Shown here piece after piece: positions 42,986 to 52,954 of a stretch of DNA of 64,000 nucleotides (position 1 is the first letter of the stretch; every line of letters begins with the position of its first letter). The stretch comes from JAZKID01 sp965247525 (GTDB lineage: Bacteria > Pseudomonadota > Alphaproteobacteria > Rhizobiales > UBA4765), in the NCBI GenBank assembly GCA_965247525.1, contig OZ252015.1:1054001-1118000 (forward strand), read 5' to 3'. The notes beneath the pieces were generated by a model. The model was not told where the DNA came from. It ran no database searches and was given only the letters and a program-made list of their open reading frames with translations. The translations under genes and the position numbers were made by a program.

Positions 42986-45225
42986 CGCCCAGCGTACCAG
43001 AATCAAGATATTGGGGCCGTGCTCTGCTGGTCCTCGCCGTCTGCACGGCAATTTTCATCTGGCCTTGGATTATCGGCGATAGCACTATTCCAGGTGCTTC
43101 AAAAACGCAATTCTTTCCCGATCTTCTGTTTATTGCGCAGAGCTGGTTCAGGGGCGAAAGCGCGTCATGGAACCCTTATCTTTTTACAGGCCACCCGCAA
43201 ATTGCCGACTACCACGGCGTGTTGCTGACGCCTTACACGCTTCTTGCCGCACTCGACAGCAATCCAGGTACGCGCGCTTTCGATGCCATGACATTCCTTT
43301 TTCTTTTTCTTGGCGGCGCGGGCATGATTTTTTTCGGCCGCCTCAACCGTTGGCATTGGGTGGCCTCAGCCATTTCAGCCCTGACCTATATGTTTGGCGG
43401 CGCGGCCATGTGGCGCATTGATGAAACCGGCCTGATCCTTGCCTACAGTCTTTTGCCGCTGGCGTTGCTCTATCTAGAATTTACTCTTCGGCGCAAAAAT
43501 TACATCTATGCCATTGTCGCAGGCCTGTTTATGGCCGGCGTGCTGCTCACGCGAAACCACCTGGCGCTGCTTGCTGCCGGACTTTTTGTCGCACGTATCT
43601 TGTGGTTTATGCTTGCGCCGCCTTGGCGTGCGGAAAGTTTTCGAAAAACACTCTTTCCTGCACTGACAGCCGTCATTGTTTGCGCCGCGATCAGTTTTAT
43701 TCCCGCGCTTTACACGTTGAACCTTTTTAAAACAGTTGGCGTGGCAGATACGGAGGCACAGGCTGCACTTATTCCATTGCATTTTTTGACATTTGTCGTG
43801 CCAAATCTTTTTTCATCTTCAGGACTATTTGAAAATTTTTGGGGGCCGCCAAGTGCGAACTGGCCTGACGCAGGCTTACGGCTGTCTCCCAACATGGTAG
43901 TACTTTATGCGGGCGCACTGCCTGTTTTGATGATGGGCCTTGTTCTTTATCCACGCTTCTGGCGTGGCCGCGGGCTGATTTTCTGCTTCGCGATTTTGTT
44001 TTTTGCATTCGCGTATGCCCTTGGCGCACATGGCCCTTTTTATAATGCGTTGACTGTCGCACTCCCTGCACTTCGCTATTTTGGAACGCCAGTCGATGCG
44101 GCTCTTCTTGGCAATATCCTTATCGCTTTCGTGACAGGTTATTTGCTGAATGTTTTTCTGACCTTCAGAGCCAATCCGGCAGGCTTGCTTATCTTTGGCA
44201 GCAGCGTGCTTTTGGGAAGTTTCTGGATGGCATGGGTCACAGCGCAGGAACAGGGCCAGATTATTGCAGCATCGCCTTCACTTCTCCTTTCAGCCGTTAC
44301 TTTCGCGATCGGTGTTTTCGCTCTGCTTTTGTCGCGCAGTCTGATGGCGACTTGGCCATCTTTTGGCGCCGGGCTTCTGATTGTCTTTGTTCTGGTCGAT
44401 CTTCGCCTGCACAATGGTCCCAATTCCTCAAACGCCGCCTCGCGTGACAGTTATGCCCTGCTCGATGTCTATAGCGACAACCCTTCGCTCAATGCCTTGA
44501 AAGAAAAACTTTCAAGTCACGATCCCAACCAGGCTGACCGGATCGATCTGCAAGTGACAGCGCCGCAATGGCAGGGCATTCCTTCGGCTCACAGGTTTTA
44601 TGATATGGGCACACGCCCCGAACTGGCATTGCCGTGGGTTTTTACCGCTCTGAACATGCCGCAGAGCATGGACAACATCCAAACACTCACGCAGATTCTC
44701 GGACTTCGTGACACAGTGCGCGAAAATCGGCGAGAGGCTTTCGCAAAACCCGTTGCCACGGCCGATGCATCGGTTTCAACATTTGGCAATATTACTTTCA
44801 AAGATACGTCAGGAGCTTTCCCAAGATTGTGGATGGCCAATGATGCGATTGCGGTGACCGATCGTGCAGCTGTGCTGCGCGGTGGCCTGCCTGCGCTTGA
44901 CTTTGCGCATACCGTTCTCATTGAAAATGCACCTGCACAGCTGCCGCATTTCAATTCTGCAGGCAGCATCAGTTTTCAGCTTTACCGGCAGAGTGAAATC
45001 GAGATTGAAACGCAGCGCACCGAAGGCGGCTATCTTGTGCTTGCCGACGCTTGGCATCCGTGGTGGCAGGCCAGCATCGATAACAAACCCGTGCGCACCT
45101 ATCGCTCAAATCTGATGATGCGCACCGTCATTGTTCCTGCCGGCAGCCATGTCGTCCGCTTCAGTTTTGATCCGGTGTGCGGCGCATTTCGTGAGATTGG
45201 CATCACGGCCTTTTGCAAAAAATAA
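42982..45225 (+). CDS. YfhO-like multi-pass membrane protein
   Basis: A 747-residue protein with about 12 membrane helices in the first 480 residues and a soluble C-terminal domain. Family hallmarks are the first loop after helix 1 (PWIIGDSTIPGASKTQFFPD, SWNPYLFTGHPQIADYHGV), an MFGGAAMWRIDETGLI segment, and the C-terminal ADAWHPWWQASIDNKPVRTY and VVRFSFDP. YfhO-like proteins are GT-C-type relatives that help add sugars to lipid-linked or surface polymers. The specific reaction is unknown here. It is coupled to ribA by ATGA, although the two functions are not obviously linked. Confidence 0.8.
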   Translation: MTPSVPESRYWGRALLVLAVCTAIFIWPWIIGDSTIPGASKTQFFPDLLFIAQSWFRGESASWNPYLFTGHPQIADYHGVLLTPYTLLAALDSNPGTRAFDAMTFLFLFLGGAGMIFFGRLNRWHWVASAISALTYMFGGAAMWRIDETGLILAYSLLPLALLYLEFTLRRKNYIYAIVAGLFMAGVLLTRNHLALLAAGLFVARILWFMLAPPWRAESFRKTLFPALTAVIVCAAISFIPALYTLNLFKTVGVADTEAQAALIPLHFLTFVVPNLFSSSGLFENFWGPPSANWPDAGLRLSPNMVVLYAGALPVLMMGLVLYPRFWRGRGLIFCFAILFFAFAYALGAHGPFYNALTVALPALRYFGTPVDAALLGNILIAFVTGYLLNVFLTFRANPAGLLIFGSSVLLGSFWMAWVTAQEQGQIIAASPSLLLSAVTFAIGVFALLLSRSLMATWPSFGAGLLIVFVLVDLRLHNGPNSSNAASRDSYALLDVYSDNPSLNALKEKLSSHDPNQADRIDLQVTAPQWQGIPSAHRFYDMGTRPELALPWVFTALNMPQSMDNIQTLTQILGLRDTVRENRREAFAKPVATADASVSTFGNITFKDTSGAFPRLWMANDAIAVTDRAAVLRGGLPALDFAHTVLIENAPAQLPHFNSAGSISFQLYRQSEIEIETQRTEGGYLVLADAWHPWWQASIDNKPVRTYRSNLMMRTVIVPAGSHVVRFSFDPVCGAFREIGITAFCKK

Positions 45226-46086
45226 TCACCATTGCAATGTAAAGGCAGCGGCACGCGCCGTGCTGTTGCTGGCTTTAAACAAGTCTTTTAATCGCGCAGC
45301 ATTTACATGATTTTTGTCGCAGACCTCATGCCGATGTATGCCGCGGCCAACAAACAAGGCGTCACATCCGATATTATGCGCGCCCGCAATATCGGTGCGC
45401 AGCGCATCGCCAATGACCAGAACATCTTTTTTTGCAACTGGACCGCTGAGCTGCTCAATTTTGGCCAGCGCCTTTTCATAGGCTGTCACATGCGGCTTGC
45501 CGGCCCAGTGAACATGCCCACCCATCTGCTCATAGCGCGCCGCTAGCGCACCGGCACATGGAATGAGCTCGCCGCCGACATCGACGACAAGATCGGGATT
45601 GGCGCAGATCATTTTTAATCTGCGCGGCAATGCCTGCTCAAGAATGTCCTGGTATTTTGCCAGATCATCGTAAGGCTCAATAAAAAAGCCGGTGCAGACA
45701 ACGCATTGCGCATTCTCCAGAGCGACCTGATCGACTTTTGCGGCGTCGTAAATCGGGAAATGGCGCGCAGGGCCAATGTGATAAGCCGTCTTTATGTGCA
45801 AAGATTTTAATGCGGCAACTGTCAGATCGCCCGATGTGACAAGGCCATCATAAGCGTGACGCGATACATTCTTTTCATCAAGGAGATCTTCAATCTGGAA
45901 CGACATTTGCGGGGAGTTGGTCAAAAGGACAACTGTCCCGTTCTGCGCACGGAAAGCTTGTAGCGCCGCATTGACCTCTGGAAAGACCTCCACGCCATCA
46001 TGCAGAACACCCCAGATGTCGCAAATCAGCGCTTTGTAGCGGCTCAAAAACGGGCCGCAATGATGGAGAATTTCAATGTTTGCCAT
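45226..46086 (-). CDS. HAD-family hydrolase, TIGR01459 type
   Basis: A 286-residue class IIA HAD phosphatase. Motif I is ALICDIWGVLHDG (nucleophile Asp near 22), motif II is VVLLTNSPQM, the cap domain runs about 75-200, motif III is KPHVTAYEKALAK and motif IV is DVLVIGDALRTDIAGAHNIG. Members are related to NagD and 4-nitrophenyl phosphatases; the substrate of this alphaproteobacterial subgroup is not established. The stop codon abuts that of the convergent YfhO-like gene with no spacer. It may be in one transcript with the ABC genes on its right (4-base gap). Confidence 0.9.
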   Translation of the reverse strand: MANIEILHHCGPFLSRYKALICDIWGVLHDGVEVFPEVNAALQAFRAQNGTVVLLTNSPQMSFQIEDLLDEKNVSRHAYDGLVTSGDLTVAALKSLHIKTAYHIGPARHFPIYDAAKVDQVALENAQCVVCTGFFIEPYDDLAKYQDILEQALPRRLKMICANPDLVVDVGGELIPCAGALAARYEQMGGHVHWAGKPHVTAYEKALAKIEQLSGPVAKKDVLVIGDALRTDIAGAHNIGCDALFVGRGIHRHEVCDKNHVNAARLKDLFKASNSTARAAAFTLQW

Positions 46087-46090
46087 GAGC

Positions 46091-46903
46091 TTAATTTAAC
46101 ACGCGGATCTGGCGGCGATCGCTTAAAGAAGAAAGTCCATTTCCAACCATGTAAAGTGCCATCACTGTTAAAATGATGATTGCGCCGGGCACAATGACAA
46201 GACGCGGCGCGGCATCAAGATAGCTCTGCGCCTCCTGCATCATGCGCCCGAGGCTTGGTTGCTGAAGCGGAATGCCAAGGCCAAGATAAGACAATGCGGC
46301 CTCTGTCAAAAAAGCCAAGGCAAGCTGCACTGTAACCTGCGTCAGTAATATCGGCACAAGCACTGGTATAATGTGCAGGCGTGCAAGGCCAAACCTTGTC
46401 TGGCCAAGCGCTTTGGCCGCAAAAAGGGCAGGACTGGCCAACACGCTCATCGCGTTTGACAAGGTCAGTTGCAGAAAAACAGGAACCGTAAACAGAGCGA
46501 TCGCAGCGATGATATTAAACATTGACGGTCGATAGAGCGAAGCCAGCAAAAGTGCAATCAGCAAGGCCGGAAAGATAAAAACAAAATCGCTGAGAACTAT
46601 CAGGGCGCGTGCAACCGCTCTGTTGTAGGACAATGCTGCAACAACACCCATGCTGCTTCCAATTACAGAACCCAATCCCACGCCGCCAAGCGCGACCAAC
46701 AAAGAGTTCACGAAACCGGCGCAACTCAGGGACAACACGTCGCGGCCAAATGCATCTGTTCCAAAAATATGTGTGCGTGAAACACCTTCCAGACGATGCG
46801 CAATATCCATTTCCATAGGATCTATAAGACATAGATGCCCCGTCAGGCTGACAATTATGAGACTGGCAAGAATGAAAAGACCCGTTCTTTTAAGCGCTCT
46901 CAT
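46091..46903 (-). CDS. Peptide-type ABC transporter permease (DppC-like)
   Basis: A 270-residue inner-membrane permease with the DppC/OppC pattern: one N-terminal helix, a periplasmic loop (HLEGVSRTHIFGTDAFGRDV), then five helices. The EAA loop (AKALGQTRFGLARLHIIP) that contacts an ATPase is present, and the end has ALSYLGLGIPLQQPSLGRMM. It lies downstream of the DppB-like gene (4-base overlap). No ATP-binding subunit genes are in the cluster. Confidence 0.92.
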   Translation of the reverse strand: MRALKRTGLFILASLIIVSLTGHLCLIDPMEMDIAHRLEGVSRTHIFGTDAFGRDVLSLSCAGFVNSLLVALGGVGLGSVIGSSMGVVAALSYNRAVARALIVLSDFVFIFPALLIALLLASLYRPSMFNIIAAIALFTVPVFLQLTLSNAMSVLASPALFAAKALGQTRFGLARLHIIPVLVPILLTQVTVQLALAFLTEAALSYLGLGIPLQQPSLGRMMQEAQSYLDAAPRLVIVPGAIIILTVMALYMVGNGLSSLSDRRQIRVLN

Positions 46904-47859
46904 GCAATGCTTTCAATTTGAGACAGCCGCTTGTCGACATGATGCGCAAAGGCTGAAACCAGAAACTGAACAGCCAGCATCAGCGCCAAAAAAACAAAGA
47001 CCAGACCCTGCACCAGAGGCAGATCATGTTGCGCTACGGCCTGATACAACAGACGGCCAAGACCCGGCAGCGCAAAAACACTCTCAACAACGACAGAGCC
47101 GGTCAAAAGCATGGCCAGTTGAAACCGCGCCACGGTTAAAATGGATGGAAGTGCATTTGGGATGGCGTGGTGCCACAAAGCTGACCAGCGCGTGAGCCCC
47201 TTCATGCGCGCCGTGCGCAAAAACGGTTCGCCGAGCATTTGCAAAAGCGCGGTGCGTGTCACGCGAAAAAGAACGGCGATTTGCGGCAATGACAGCGCCA
47301 ATGCTGGCAAAACAAGGGCATGCAGTCCGCTCCGCAAGCCGAAGTCCCAGCCCGGAAATCCGCCTGCTGGAAACAGGTTCAGTTTTACAGACAACAAAAG
47401 AATAAGTAAAAGCCCGGTGAAAAACCCCGGCATCGACATCATCACAAGACTGAGGAATTGAAAAATAACATCGGCAATGCGCCCCACTTTCAGCGATGAC
47501 ACAATGCCGAAACACAGCCCGCACAGCCCGGTGAAAACAAACGACAGTCCCGCCAGCGGCAAAGTCACTTGCAGGCGCTCGGCCAAAAGCGTGCTGACAG
47601 GCACGCGGTAAGACAGGCTGGCGCCAAGATCACCGTGCAGCAGCGCCCACAGCCAGCGGCCAAACTGCGTGATCAGCGGCAGGTCGAGCCCAAGATCGCT
47701 GCGCAAGGCTGCCACAGCCTGCTGCGGCGCATTGACCCCCAGCATTACTGAAGCCGGGTCGCCTGGCATAAAATAAAGGATCGAAAACAGTGCAAAACTT
47801 GCGACCACTAAAGCCGCGGCATATCCCGCGACGCGCAACAGAAGTGTTATTGCGCCCAT
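46900..47859 (-). CDS. Peptide-type ABC transporter permease (DppB-like)
   Basis: The start at 47859 (MGAITLLLRVAGY) is chosen because it gives a normal first helix and overlaps the end of the binding-protein gene by 13 bases. The 319-residue permease has YFMPGDPASVMLGVNAPQQA after helix 1, DLGASLSYRVPVSTLLAERL and the EAA-type loop MKGLTRWSALWHHAIPNALP near the C-terminus. It pairs with the DppC-like protein. The family imports peptides, opines, metals with chelators or antimicrobial peptides; which one applies here is not known. Confidence 0.92.
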   Translation of the reverse strand: MGAITLLLRVAGYAAALVVASFALFSILYFMPGDPASVMLGVNAPQQAVAALRSDLGLDLPLITQFGRWLWALLHGDLGASLSYRVPVSTLLAERLQVTLPLAGLSFVFTGLCGLCFGIVSSLKVGRIADVIFQFLSLVMMSMPGFFTGLLLILLLSVKLNLFPAGGFPGWDFGLRSGLHALVLPALALSLPQIAVLFRVTRTALLQMLGEPFLRTARMKGLTRWSALWHHAIPNALPSILTVARFQLAMLLTGSVVVESVFALPGLGRLLYQAVAQHDLPLVQGLVFVFLALMLAVQFLVSAFAHHVDKRLSQIESIA

Positions 47860-49337
47860 GACAGTTCCGAAACGGGCGTTAGCGCCATCGGCCAGTTCTG
47901 CCACATGCCTTTCAGGTTCTTTTGCGCAACCGCAATTTTGGGCAGTTCGAACAGAAAGACGTTGACCGCATCATCACTCAGTTTTTTTTGTGCCTGCTGC
48001 AGCAACAGGTTTTGCGCGCTTTCACTGTCGGCTGCAAACGCCTGTTCGATGATTTGTTTAAATTCCGGCGATTTGTACTGAAAATAATAATCGTCGCGCG
48101 CATAGATGCGAATATCGAGCGGCTCGGTGTGCGAAACAATGGACAGATCATAATCTTTGTTTTTGTAGACACGCTCCAGCCATTGCGGAAACTCCAGCGG
48201 CAGCAAAGTGACGCGAATGTCCACCTTGGCAAGAAGCGCCGCAATGATCTGCGCCGAGCGTCGCGCATAATCCATCGGCGGCGCGCTTAAAGTCACATCA
48301 ATCCCATTTGCAAAACCGGCCTCTTTTAAAAGCTGTCTGGCTTTTTGCGGATCATAAGGTGAGGCACCTGTCAGATCGATATAGGCGGGGTGGTTGGGCG
48401 AAAAATGACTGCCGATCGGTATGCCATAACCGGACATGGCGCCGTCGATTACCGCTTTGCGGTCAATGGCAAAGCCCAGGGCGCGGCGCACACGGATGTC
48501 GTCAAAAGGCTTGCGGCCGTTGTTCATCGCAAGAATTGTTTCGCCCTCGGTTGTCCCGACCAGAACCTGAAGCTTCGGGTTTTTTTTCAACGCCGCAACC
48601 TGTTCCGGCGCGCCGCCAGCGCTTGTCATGTCGCATTCGCCTGTGTCGAGAGCGGCACGCATCGCCTGATTGTCAGGAATAAAGCGAAACAGAACATTTT
48701 GAATTGCAGGTTTTCCGTTCCACCAGTTTGGCGAGGCTATGAGCGATAAACTGTCACCCCGCCTCCAGCTTTTGAACTGATAGGGGCCTGTGCCAACAGG
48801 TTGCACAGCATTTGTCTGCGCGGTTTTTTCTGAAAAGATGACCGCATCGCCCCAGCCGAGCCCATAAAGAAAAAGGCCATCGCGTTGGCTTAGCGTGATT
48901 TCAAGCGTATGCGCATCGCGTGCCCGCATGTCTTTGATGGATTTAAAAATCCATGTCTCAACGGTTGTTTTCGCTGTTTTGGCGCGGTTAAATGTGAACA
49001 CAACATCATCGGCCGTGAAAGGCGTCCCATCATGAAAAACAGCGGTGGGCTGAAGATGGAAGACATAATGCAAGCCGTCACTGCTGATCTCCCAAGAGGC
49101 CGCAAGCCTTGGCACAATCTTTCCGTTGCGGTCGATTGCGGTCAGGCCTTCAAAAATATTGTCGACGACAACCTCGCGGATCACCTGTCCGGCATTTTGC
49201 GTGGGATCGAGAACGGTCGGCTCAAGTGTAAGACATAGTGTTACACCATCCGGCGCATGCGCTTTTTCCTGCGCCTCCGCCGGCAACAGCGCGACACACC
49301 AGAAAGCAAAGGCCGTGAGAAAACAAGCGCGAAACAT
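47847..49337 (-). CDS. Extracellular solute-binding protein, family 5
   Basis: A 496-residue periplasmic protein with a signal peptide ending at PAEAQ (about 22). Family 5 features are LCLTLEPTVLDPTQNAGQVI, VVDNIFEGLTAID, LAASWEISSDGLHYVFHL, HDGTPFTADDVVFTFNRAK, VRRALGFAIDRKAVID and SHFSPNHPAY. It delivers its ligand to the two permeases that follow. No ATPase genes (DppD/F type) are next to the cluster. The ligand is unknown. It ends in SWAQ. Confidence 0.93.
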   Translation of the reverse strand: MFRACFLTAFAFWCVALLPAEAQEKAHAPDGVTLCLTLEPTVLDPTQNAGQVIREVVVDNIFEGLTAIDRNGKIVPRLAASWEISSDGLHYVFHLQPTAVFHDGTPFTADDVVFTFNRAKTAKTTVETWIFKSIKDMRARDAHTLEITLSQRDGLFLYGLGWGDAVIFSEKTAQTNAVQPVGTGPYQFKSWRRGDSLSLIASPNWWNGKPAIQNVLFRFIPDNQAMRAALDTGECDMTSAGGAPEQVAALKKNPKLQVLVGTTEGETILAMNNGRKPFDDIRVRRALGFAIDRKAVIDGAMSGYGIPIGSHFSPNHPAYIDLTGASPYDPQKARQLLKEAGFANGIDVTLSAPPMDYARRSAQIIAALLAKVDIRVTLLPLEFPQWLERVYKNKDYDLSIVSHTEPLDIRIYARDDYYFQYKSPEFKQIIEQAFAADSESAQNLLLQQAQKKLSDDAVNVFLFELPKIAVAQKNLKGMWQNWPMALTPVSELSWAQ

Positions 49338-49383
49338 GGAGCCGTCATAGCACAGCCGTTTCAGCCTTGGTATGCCTCGACCG

Positions 49384-50724
49384 TCACGGGGTGAGGACGG
49401 ATACGCCTTCCATCAAATGGCCGTTGACCAGAAAATGCGCCAAAATGGCGCAAATATAGCCAAGCAGCAGCACAGGCGTCCATTTCAGATGGCTGAAAAA
49501 TGTGTACTGCCCGCGCGCAATGCCCATCATCGCGACCCCTGCCGCCGAGCCAACCGATAGCAGGCTGCCGCCAACGCCTGTTGTGAGCGTAACCAGCAGC
49601 CATTGAAAATGGCTCATGTCGATTTTCATGTTCAACACCGCAAACATCACTGGAATATTGTCGATGACAGCGGAGGCAAAACCGAGGCCGATATTGGCGG
49701 CGCTCGGGCCGAAGCCCTTATAAAGCGTAGTCGAGGCAAGCTCCAAATAGCCGAGAAAGGCAAGGCCGCTGACGCTGAAAATAATTCCGAAGAAAAACAA
49801 CAGCGTGTCCCATTCCACCGAAGCGACCAGCTCCATCACATCGAGCTTGTTGTCGCCTGCTTTGTGTTGCCGGCGAATATGCCATGCCGTGATCATCAGC
49901 AGTGACAGACCTGTCATCATGCCGAGAAAGGCCGGCATGCCCAAAAGCTGCTCAAAGCTGACGGCGAGCACGATGGTAAAAAAACCAAGACAAATAATTC
50001 GCTTCGCGCCATGCCGCAGCACAGGGCGGCCGGGCGCGGCTTCGGACACACCATCGCCGATGAAAAAACTCATCGTCAGCGCCGGCACAAGAAAACACAC
50101 GAATGAGGGAATAAAGAGGGTAAAAAACTCGAAGAAATTGACATGTCCGGCCTGCCACACCATCAGCGTTGTAATGTCGCCAAACGGGCTAAAGACGCCG
50201 CCCGCATTGGCGGCATTGACCGCGCTGATGCAAGACAGGCTGACAAAGCGCGTGTTTTTACCACCAACCGCCATGATGATGGCGCCTGCGACCAAAGCTG
50301 TTGTGAGATTGTCGGCAATCGGCGAGAGGAAAAATGCAAGAAAACCCGTTGCCCAGAAAATCTGCTTGAGCGTCAATTGTTTTTTGACCAGCTTGGCGCG
50401 CAAGACTTCAAACACATTGCGGTTTTGCAGCGCCGCAATATAGGTCATGGCCGCCAGCAGAAACAAAAGCAGGCTGGCATATTCTTGCAAGCCGTGATTG
50501 ATCACCTCGTGTATCTGCTTGTGATCGATATTGTAAGAGGGCGCGGCAAAACCGATGATTATCCAGATCAGGCCTGCGCCAAGCATGACCGGCTTCGATT
50601 TGCGAAGATGCGTTTGCTCTTCAAACAGGACGGCAATGTAAGACAGAACAAAAATCACCAGAGCGGCAAGAGATGCCGGATGGAGCGGCGAGATGTTCAT
50701 CACGACCTGCGCTGCGTTTTCCAT
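49384..50724 (-). CDS. nhaD: NhaD-family sodium/proton antiporter
   Basis: A 446-residue ion-transporter-superfamily membrane protein with about 12 helices. The NhaD pattern is visible: ILSYIAVLFEEQTHLRKSKP, SPIADNLTTALVAGAIIMAV, SCISAVNAANAGGVFSPFGD, ITTLMVWQAGHVNFFEFF, IDNIPVMFAVLNM, and GGSLLSVGSAAGVAMMGIAR. It exchanges Na+ or Li+ for H+ across the inner membrane. It stands alone, with its own promoter region at 50725-50816. Confidence 0.9.
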   Translation of the reverse strand: MENAAQVVMNISPLHPASLAALVIFVLSYIAVLFEEQTHLRKSKPVMLGAGLIWIIIGFAAPSYNIDHKQIHEVINHGLQEYASLLLFLLAAMTYIAALQNRNVFEVLRAKLVKKQLTLKQIFWATGFLAFFLSPIADNLTTALVAGAIIMAVGGKNTRFVSLSCISAVNAANAGGVFSPFGDITTLMVWQAGHVNFFEFFTLFIPSFVCFLVPALTMSFFIGDGVSEAAPGRPVLRHGAKRIICLGFFTIVLAVSFEQLLGMPAFLGMMTGLSLLMITAWHIRRQHKAGDNKLDVMELVASVEWDTLLFFFGIIFSVSGLAFLGYLELASTTLYKGFGPSAANIGLGFASAVIDNIPVMFAVLNMKIDMSHFQWLLVTLTTGVGGSLLSVGSAAGVAMMGIARGQYTFFSHLKWTPVLLLGYICAILAHFLVNGHLMEGVSVLTP

Positions 50725-50816
50725 GTTGTCCCCCTAGGGTTTATGTTGTGATGCGCATTTTCCAAGCACGTATGGCAATGTCAACACGAGGGCCTATTAC
50801 TCATGTCGACGCGGGA

Positions 50817-52124
50817 TTAAATAACGACCGTGCCATTTTCTTTCAGGGCGACGCCAGCAAGATAGAGCGAGCCGCAGATAAGAATGCGCGGCGCCGGATC
50901 AAGCGCGCCGCTGGCACTCATCGCAACGCCAAGGCTGGGCATCGCGGCGGCATCAATGTTTTGCCCAAATGCGATTTCCATCAGCTCGTCGGCTTTATAG
51001 GCGGCCTCGACATCTGGAATTGTCACTGTCAGCGCCTTCATCACAAGGCCTGAAAAATAGCTCAAAAAGAGATCGGCGGGCTTGGTGTTCAACATACCGA
51101 TAATCAGAATAAGCGGCCGTGATGATATGTCTTCCAGTTCCGCCATGAACTGCGCCACGACTTCGGCACCGGCAGGATTGTGACCGCCGTCCAGCCAGAT
51201 TTCAGCCTCTTGAGGCGCAAGCTTGACCAGAGGCCCCGTTTTCAGCCGCTGCAACCGCGCGGGCCATTCGACATGGCGCAGCCCATACTCCAGCGCCTCC
51301 ACTTTGAATTCGGGATCAAGTTTGCGCATGGCCGCAATCGCCAGCCCTGCATTGTCAAACTGGTGATAGCCTTTCAGCTTGGGCGCAGGCAGGTCGAGCA
51401 AACCGTTGTCATCTTGATAAACAAGGCGACCCTGCTCTTCATTGCATGACCATTCCTCGCCGCATGATAACAAGGGCGCGCGCAGCTGGCGCGCCTGTTT
51501 TTCAATTTCGGTTTTGGCCTCTTCGGGCTGCGAGGCCAGAACAGAAGATACGCCTTTTTTCAAAATTCCGGCTTTCTCGCCGGCAATGCTGGCAAGGTCT
51601 GAGCCAAGATAGTCCTGATGATCGAGCGAGATTGGCGTGATGATTGTCAAGGCAGGCTTGTCAACGACATTGGTTGCGTCATAACGCCCGCCAAGACCTG
51701 TTTCCAATATTGTGTAATCGGCGGGCGTTTTTGAAAAAAGATACAGTGCTGCCGCCGTTGTAATTTCAAAAAATGTGATCTGGTCGCCATCATTGATTTT
51801 TTCACAATGCTCAAAGGCCGCAAACAGTGTGGGGTCATCAACAATTTGTCCCGCAAGACGGATACGCTCATTAAACGTCACGAGATGCGGGGAGGTATAT
51901 ACATGAACTTTTTTGCCCGCAGCTTCGAGAAAGGCGCGGCAATAGGCGCTGACAGAGCCCTTGCCATTTGTCCCGGCAATATGGATGACGGGCGGAAGGC
52001 GGCGCTCTGGATGGTCAAGCTTTTCAAGCAGGCGCTGCAAGCGCCCGAGCGACAGATCCATGCGTTTGGGATGAAGGTTGAGCAGGCGCTGATAAATCGC
52101 CCCCTCGCCTGTCTGTATGGTCAT
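50817..52124 (-). CDS. folC: FolC, folylpolyglutamate/dihydrofolate synthase
   Basis: A 435-residue Mur-ligase-family enzyme that adds glutamate to dihydropteroate and folates. The P-loop is VIHIAGTNGKGSVSAYCRAF (about 47-66), then PHLVTFNERIRLAG, ETGLGGRYDATN, ITPISLDHQDYLGSDLASIA and the C-terminal WLDGGHNPAGAEV. The ATG overlaps the stop of fabI by 4 bases, so it is the last gene of a fab transcript; folC is more often beside accD or trpF. Length is normal. Confidence 0.94.
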   Translation of the reverse strand: MTIQTGEGAIYQRLLNLHPKRMDLSLGRLQRLLEKLDHPERRLPPVIHIAGTNGKGSVSAYCRAFLEAAGKKVHVYTSPHLVTFNERIRLAGQIVDDPTLFAAFEHCEKINDGDQITFFEITTAAALYLFSKTPADYTILETGLGGRYDATNVVDKPALTIITPISLDHQDYLGSDLASIAGEKAGILKKGVSSVLASQPEEAKTEIEKQARQLRAPLLSCGEEWSCNEEQGRLVYQDDNGLLDLPAPKLKGYHQFDNAGLAIAAMRKLDPEFKVEALEYGLRHVEWPARLQRLKTGPLVKLAPQEAEIWLDGGHNPAGAEVVAQFMAELEDISSRPLILIIGMLNTKPADLFLSYFSGLVMKALTVTIPDVEAAYKADELMEIAFGQNIDAAAMPSLGVAMSASGALDPAPRILICGSLYLAGVALKENGTVVI

Positions 52125-52954
52125 TCGGCAGCGTTCGCCGCTGCGGTTTCATCTTCCGCGCTGTCCTGCATGTCGGCGGGACGCGGCATGGCGATGACAT
52201 TGTAACCCGCATCGACAAAATGGGTTTCGCCAGTGACGCCTGTGGAGAGGTCGGACAACAGATAAAGCGCCGCGCCGCCAACCTCATCAAGCGTGATGGC
52301 GCGTTTCAGCGGCGAATGGCGTGCCTGAAAATTATACATGAAACGCGCATCGCTGATCCCTGCACCGGCCAATGTTCGCACCGGACCGGCCGACAACGCA
52401 TTGACCCTGATGCCGCGCTCGCCAAAATCGCACGCCAGATAACGAACGCTGGCTTCCAATGCGGCTTTTGCCACGCCCATGACATTGTAGTTCGGTGACA
52501 CGCGTGTTGAGCCGCCATAGGTCAGGGTAATGAGCGAGCCGCCATTTTTCATCAGCTTTGCTGCGTGTTGGGCAATCTCTGTAAATGAGAAGCAGGAGAT
52601 CAGCATGGTGCGGCTAAAATTTTCGCGGCTTGTATCGGCGTAAGCGCCTTTAAGCTCGTTCTTGTCGGAAAAAGCGATGGCGTGGACAACAAAGTCCAGC
52701 GTGCCCCATTTTTTTTCCAATGTCGCAAACACATCATCAACGCTTGCGCTGTCTTCAACATCGCAAGGCAGAACCAAAGACGAATTCACGCTGGCCGCAA
52801 GCGGCGTCACCCGTTTTTTCAAGGCATCGCCCTGAAATGTAAAGGCCAGCTCCGCGCCTTGCGCGTGAAGCATCTGCGCAATGCCCCAAGCGATGGAATG
52901 CGCATTGGCGACCCCCATGATGAGACCGCGTTTTCCTTTCATGACATCTTTCAT
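52121..52954 (-). CDS. fabI: FabI, NADH-dependent enoyl-ACP reductase
   Basis: A 277-residue SDR enzyme that completes each fatty acid elongation cycle. It shows the FabI nucleotide motif GLIMGVANAHSIAWGIAQML, the catalytic Tyr-x6-Lys in YNVMGVAK within the TYGGSTRVSPNYNVMG segment, and the C-terminal GGAALYLLSDLSTGVTGE and HFVDAGYN. It is the target of triclosan-like inhibitors in other bacteria. Overlaps of 4 bases with both fabB and folC show translational coupling. Confidence 0.95.
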   Translation of the reverse strand: MKDVMKGKRGLIMGVANAHSIAWGIAQMLHAQGAELAFTFQGDALKKRVTPLAASVNSSLVLPCDVEDSASVDDVFATLEKKWGTLDFVVHAIAFSDKNELKGAYADTSRENFSRTMLISCFSFTEIAQHAAKLMKNGGSLITLTYGGSTRVSPNYNVMGVAKAALEASVRYLACDFGERGIRVNALSAGPVRTLAGAGISDARFMYNFQARHSPLKRAITLDEVGGAALYLLSDLSTGVTGETHFVDAGYNVIAMPRPADMQDSAEDETAAANAAE

